From assembly GCA_054601695.1 (NCBI GenBank), contig BAAHQB010000036.1, forward strand, positions 868,001 to 932,000: DNA of 64,000 nt, in the 5' to 3' direction. Numbering within the stretch: position 1 is the first letter of the stretch; the number at the start of each line of letters is the position of its first letter. This DNA comes from Amorphochlora amoebiformis (Eukaryota > Cercozoa > Chlorarachniophyceae). A program made the translations under genes and the position numbers. Shown here in pieces: positions 13,054-64,000 of this stretch. The notes beneath the pieces are model-generated. The model ran no database searches and was not told the DNA's origin. It saw only the letters and a list, made by a program, of their open reading frames with translations.

Positions 13054-13281
13054 TCCTTTACGGATAGTTAAACATGGGGTTAGGGTTAGGGTTAGGGTTA
13101 AGAGCTAGGGTTAGGGTTAGGGTTAGGGTTAAGAGTTAGGGTTAGGATTAGGGTTAGGGTTAGGGTTAGAGTTAGGGTTAGGGTTAGAGTTAGGGTTAGG
13201 GTTAGTAGGGCTCACCTGAGGGGTGTACTGATTCAAAGGAAGAGGCTAGTCTAGGATATATATATTGATATATATATTTTA

Positions 13282-13324
<43 letters not shown>

Positions 13325-13438
13325 TAGATAGATAGATAGATAACCTCAATTGTCTCGCTCGTTCAGAGAAGTTTCGGTGTCCGGCTTTTAATTCCTATGT
13401 ACACATATATGGATATATATATATATATATACATATAA

Positions 13439-13493
<55 letters not shown>

Positions 13494-13718
13494 TGTACTT
13501 AAGCATGTGTATGATGGTACGTATTGTATGATATAAATTATGCTATACTACATACTGAGCATATGTATATATACATATATAAATATGTAATCTTTTCATT
13601 TATATACATACATATACATATATATATATATATACATAATATATATATATATACCTTATTTTGGTCAAACGGTAGGGGAGGTAATTCACGACCATTTAAG
13701 GGCTTTAATCTGTATGTA

Positions 13719-13765
<47 letters not shown>

Positions 13766-14072
13766 TGTATACATAAATAGGCGAGAAATAGAAAATCGAA
13801 AAATAAAAAGTCGCGTAACCACCAAAAAATCGACAAAAAAACACCAAAAAACACAAAAAAAAAATTCGAGAAACCAACGACCCGGACAAAAAACACAAAA
13901 AGTCTACGAAATTTTAAACCAAAATTAAGTACGAAGGAGAGATTTCAACCTGTAAACTCTGCCCTTCCTCTCCTCACTCCCTAAGAAACAAGAAAGCCAG
14001 CCAAATAACTCAAACTCCTCCCAACAGTTACATCTTGGCATTCCATGGACATAATTCGCCCATTTTCAACAT
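10030..14072 (-). CDS. Multi-exon gene of unknown function
   Basis: Unrecognised. The phases of twelve consecutive minus-strand exons match: 14032-14072 (start, [13 protein letters not shown]), 13655-13709 ([18 protein letters not shown]), 13345-13394 ([16 protein letters not shown]), 13216-13250 ([11 protein letters not shown]), 12752-12837 ([19 protein letters not shown]), 11890-11946 ([19 protein letters not shown]), 11720-11755 ([12 protein letters not shown]), 10967-11065 ([19 protein letters not shown]), 10866-10899 ([11 protein letters not shown]), 10344-10387 ([14 protein letters not shown]) and 10155-10266 ([20 protein letters not shown]). The last frame stays open to a TAA at 10030-10032, so it is either a 237-base terminal exon or is spliced at GTCAAT (10149-10154) to the exons below 9300. 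An in-frame TGA lies upstream of the start ATG. Introns are (TA)n, TTAGGG-type, (GA)n and (CT)n. I count eleven listed exons plus the read-through tail. Confidence 0.6.
11066..11719. repeat. (GA)n/(CT)n intron of the minus-strand gene
   Basis: On the sense (minus) strand this is an almost pure CT tract from a GTTTCC donor to a CTCCCAG acceptor, so the whole intron is a polypyrimidine tract. Confidence 0.85.
11947..12751. repeat. (CT)n block, polypurine intron on the sense strand
   Basis: Plus-strand CTCTCC repeats with a TA patch near 12076-12106. On the sense (minus) strand the intron is (GA)n and ends GAGTGAG, so its acceptor lacks a normal polypyrimidine tract. Confidence 0.8.
13077..13205. 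repeat. TTAGGG-type array within an intron
   Basis: About 20 hexamers with occasional variants, directly beside the GTGAGC donor of the exon at 13216-13250 on the minus strand. Confidence 0.85.
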
Positions 14073-15077
14073 GCCGAAAACTCACGGTCGTGTAAATATT
14101 ACGGCCATTAAATAAACTGCGGAAAGATGTTCACATCGTGGTCTTCACGAATCGTGGAGAGCACGTATAGTCAACGGACATATACATTCCACAACAGTTT
14201 TCCCAGCACCGTTGAAGGCATGCACCCCTGGCCATGTAAATATGTACATGGGTACTCACGATCTGTGAGACAATATCTATCGCGCGTTCAAATGCATGCA
14301 TGGAGCTTGCGACGTCTGAGAGATCATGCACAGGGTACATTTCGACGACACGCAAGCGCGCGAAACTGTATGGAAGAATATGCACGGATGTTGACGCCTC
14401 CTGAGTGCATGAAAACTGGCCTTGTGAACGTGTAAATGTTTGTCTGTGACATACAAGAAGATGCAGACTGATCATGAAAGCGTGTACATGAGTGGTTCGA
14501 CCCGTAAGGTCTACATCATAGCCTGCAAATGTAAGCTGTACCATCTGAGGCCAGCATCTTGTGTTTCGCGATCTTTTCTTTTCTTTTTTTTCAAAACATC
14601 GGACTTTGGTGTGGTTTTAAAGAGGATGGGAGAAGTAAGGAAGGGGGGAGGGGGGAGGAATTGAAGGGGGGGAGGGAGGAAAGGCTGTTGGATTGTCGAT
14701 TCTGAGATATCCGGAATTCTGAGATATGCAGATATCCTAAATTAGTCCACGTGTCGACGGGATGAGTACACGTGTCACGAGAATGAGCGGAGAAAGGGAA
14801 AACGGAGAAGGAAAAAAAAAGGGGGGGGGGGAGTATGCATACATGGATGTGGAGGTTGGGGGGGGGGGGGGTGGGTAAGTTGTTTTTTTTCTTTTCTTTT
14901 TTGGTTTAAATATATATGTGTGCGTGTGTATGTGCGCATATGTGCGTGTGTGTGTGTGTGCGTGTGTGTGTGTGTGTATATGTCTTTATTAGCGTATGTG
15001 TTTGTGTATATGTGTCTTTTATTAATGTATATGTGGAAATATGCCTGTAGAGGAATGGGGTTTGCACTTATGTATAT

Positions 15078-15116
<39 letters not shown>

Positions 15117-15137
15117 TTTATATATATATATATATAT

Positions 15138-15213
<76 letters not shown>

Positions 15214-15263
15214 ATGTATCACACACAAAACAAAACATACATACATAAATAAATATATGTATA

Positions 15264-15308
<45 letters not shown>

Positions 15309-15348
15309 ATGTATATATATATATATATATATATAGACATATACATAT

Positions 15349-15410
<62 letters not shown>

Positions 15411-15493
15411 ATAAGTGTATATATATATATATATATACATGTACACACATATATATGTAACATATGTATATATATATATATATATATATTCAG
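14073..15493. promoter_or_regulatory. Head-to-head interval between the unknown gene (-) and cyclophilin-40 (+)
   Basis: The minus-strand gene starts at 14072 and the first cyclophilin exon found begins at 15494. About 14073-14770 is non-repetitive, higher-GC sequence of the kind expected for a shared promoter. About 14810-14880 has G-runs, and from 14910 there are GTGTGT and (TA)n tracts. The missing first exon of cyclophilin-40 (about 20 codons) should lie here, but I could not identify it. No TATA or other motif is claimed. Confidence 0.35.
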
Positions 15494-27072
<11,579 letters not shown>

Positions 27073-27796
27073 ATATCAATTATCACATCACTAGTATCAT
27101 CTAGTCATTGACTCGAAATCCGATGGGATCTAGAAAGAATTGCTGTACATCTCTAGATCTACATACTAGACATATGCGGACGAGTCAAATTTTTATGAAT
27201 ATATTTAGAATATTGACTAGATTGATCATGAATAGTCACGTCGGCCGGAATCCACAAAATTTCAAAGAAGATTTAGTCGTTTTCAAAGCTATTTGCTAGC
27301 CTAGTTTGAAGTTAATCAAATTGTGATACTTATTGTACTTATTGTTCTTTATATATATATATATTAATTCTGTAACTCGAGTAAATATCACATACTTACT
27401 GCTAGACTAGACTTAGTCAAATTAGCTCTGTCTGACTGTAGGTAGTGTATATACCAAAACATCCAAAACATACTATCTATCTACTAGATCTACTTCTAGA
27501 ATTTATTTTCAGTTGCTAAGTACTGGGAGTATATACTAGATGTATAGGAAAATACACCAGATTCTGACTTGACATGTAACTTAATCGCAACAAGCAAGCG
27601 ACCATGCTAGTTTTTTACTATTTTTTACTAGTTTTTACTAGTTTTGACTAGTTTTTTACTAGTTTTAGAAGCGCGCACATTATAGCTAGCCAAGTCTAAG
27701 TACGTCTAGTACGTGTATACGTCGAATTCGTATCAAGATCTAGGAAAAGCTGTGTTCTAGAGCTACTACTTTCATCGGATAGAAAACTTATCTATA

Positions 27797-27835
<39 letters not shown>

Positions 27836-27885
27836 GTGTAGAGACAAAAGAGATTTGAAAACCTTTATTAAGGATTAGTTGGAAC

Positions 27886-27923
<38 letters not shown>

Positions 27924-28180
27924 CATGTGGATTACTCAGATTCTAGATTGCCCAATGGCTCATGAAAACAGTAAACAGGTTGGCATCATAAAAGGTTGAT
28001 ATAGACTCAGATAAATGGGTCTTGAAGAGAGTTGAAACAGCTTGAAAGTGTTTCTAGATGGAAGGGCTTTTGCTTGAATGCATCTTATTGAGGATTTTGG
28101 TATTTATTTGTGCCTTAGAAGGGATGCATATCATTTGAAATTTAGTCAAGTTTGATGTGTGTATGTGTATGTATGTGCGC

Positions 28181-28232
<52 letters not shown>

Positions 28233-28298
28233 ATGTATTTTGGGAAAAAAAAATTAACCATTCCAGGTAACCCGAGAGGAAGATGTATATACACATAC

Positions 28299-28339
<41 letters not shown>

Positions 28340-28612
28340 GGTATATAAATAGATATATAGGCTAGAGTGAGGCGAGAGAGGGGGTTTGAGAGAAAGAGAA
28401 GGATTATCCGCAATCCTGTCTCTCGGAAGGTAATCGTATCTACTTCATACGTAATTTAGGGGTAATTCCAAAAGATCCGATGATAAGAGATTTTTGCAGA
28501 AAAAGATGAAGTTAGGGGAAGAGAGAGAGAGAGAGAGAAAAGAAGAGAAAACAGAAGAAAATAAGAGAAACAGAGGGGAAAGAGAGAGAGAGAGAATGAG
28601 AGAAAGAGAGGG

Positions 28613-28650
<38 letters not shown>

Positions 28651-28806
28651 CGAAAAAAAAAAAAACCCGATTTTTTTTCTCTCGGAATTTTCTTCTTTCG
28701 CTACATCCTAAAGCAACCACCCCCCTATATTTTAGGTAATTTCATTGACCTATAATATAAATAATATTAGGTAAAAATACCAAAATTTCTAGGTGCGTTC
28801 CTGTGT
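27073..28806. other. Tail-to-tail intergenic stretch
   Basis: Sequence between the stop codons of cyclophilin-40 (27072) and the kinase-Sel1 gene (28807). About 27073-27780 and 27930-28150 are AT-rich unique sequence, probably 3' UTRs. ACTAGTTTT repeats lie near 27605-27660, (TA)n near 27790-27920 and 28180-28345, and GA-rich sequence about 28500-28615. An isolated open island with an AG before and GTAATC after (about 28394-28425) could not be attached to any gene. Confidence 0.5.
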
Positions 28807-62198
<33,392 letters not shown>

Positions 62199-62442
62199 CG
62201 ACAGACGTCCTGCAATGGATGCCTCAAATCCCCGCCGAAGATTTAAGTTTTTCAGGTTTGCCGCAGGACACGTGCGAGAGGTGAAAAAATAATTAACCTT
62301 TAATGAAAATAAATTGACCTCTAATAATAGAACGATTCATATCGACCCTTAATATGTTGCATATCATATTATCAAGCACTAATGGACCGCCTAATATCAT
62401 CCAGAGTCCGCGGGGCTTAAGCGACGTCACGCGCCAGGCCTA
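62199..62442. promoter_or_regulatory. Compact head-to-head promoter interval
   Basis: Only 244 bases separate the inferred start codons of the kinase-Sel1 gene (-) and the MmgE/PrpD gene (+). The interval is free of simple repeats. No specific promoter motif is claimed. Confidence 0.55.

Positions 62443-64000
<1,558 letters not shown>

Noticed and set aside
28394-28425. Plus-strand exon-like island ([10 protein letters not shown])
   Set aside because: It lies after the cyclophilin stop with no partner exon in phase.

Overview
This is nuclear DNA from an intron-dense eukaryote, probably a protist of undetermined lineage. It uses the standard code and GT-AG spliceosomal introns, with two GC-AG introns. 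Exons mostly run 25-125 nt and are separated by introns built almost wholly of simple sequence: (TA)n, (GA)n/(CT)n, and telomere-type TTAGGG/CCCTAA arrays. The long Tyr/Ile, Ser/Leu and Arg/Glu open frames are translations of these repeats and are not genes. I rebuilt genes by chaining short unique islands that have AG acceptors, GT donors, matching phase and recognisable protein families.

Layout. 1-26: likely 3' end of a tRNA gene cut by the window edge. 88-5843: a DNA-transposon-like unit with about 150-175 bp inverted repeats, a broken DDE-transposase-like gene (-) and a second divergent ORF (+). 6470-14072 (-): a multi-exon gene of unknown function, possibly two genes. 15494-27072 (+): an almost complete cyclophilin-40 (PPIase domain plus TPR domain, 18 exons found, first exon missing). 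27073-28806: tail-to-tail intergenic stretch. 28807-62198 (-): one 33 kb gene, at least 46 exons and about 900 codons, encoding a protein kinase-like domain followed by about 12 Sel1-like repeats. 62199-62442: a compact head-to-head promoter interval. 62443 to the window end (+): the first four exons of an MmgE/PrpD-family protein.

The most unusual biology is in gene structure. (1) Introns consist of telomeric hexamers; the repeat supplies branch-site-like CTAAC, and single changes give a CCCTAG acceptor or a GTAACC donor. (2) Exon edges carrying splice sites are tandemly copied, up to about ten times, into the adjacent intron in all three recognised genes. (3) The kinase has HLN in place of HRD, no recognisable glycine loop and about 100 residues between DFG and APE, so it may be a pseudokinase scaffold. 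(4) Its catalytic-loop exon is present twice.
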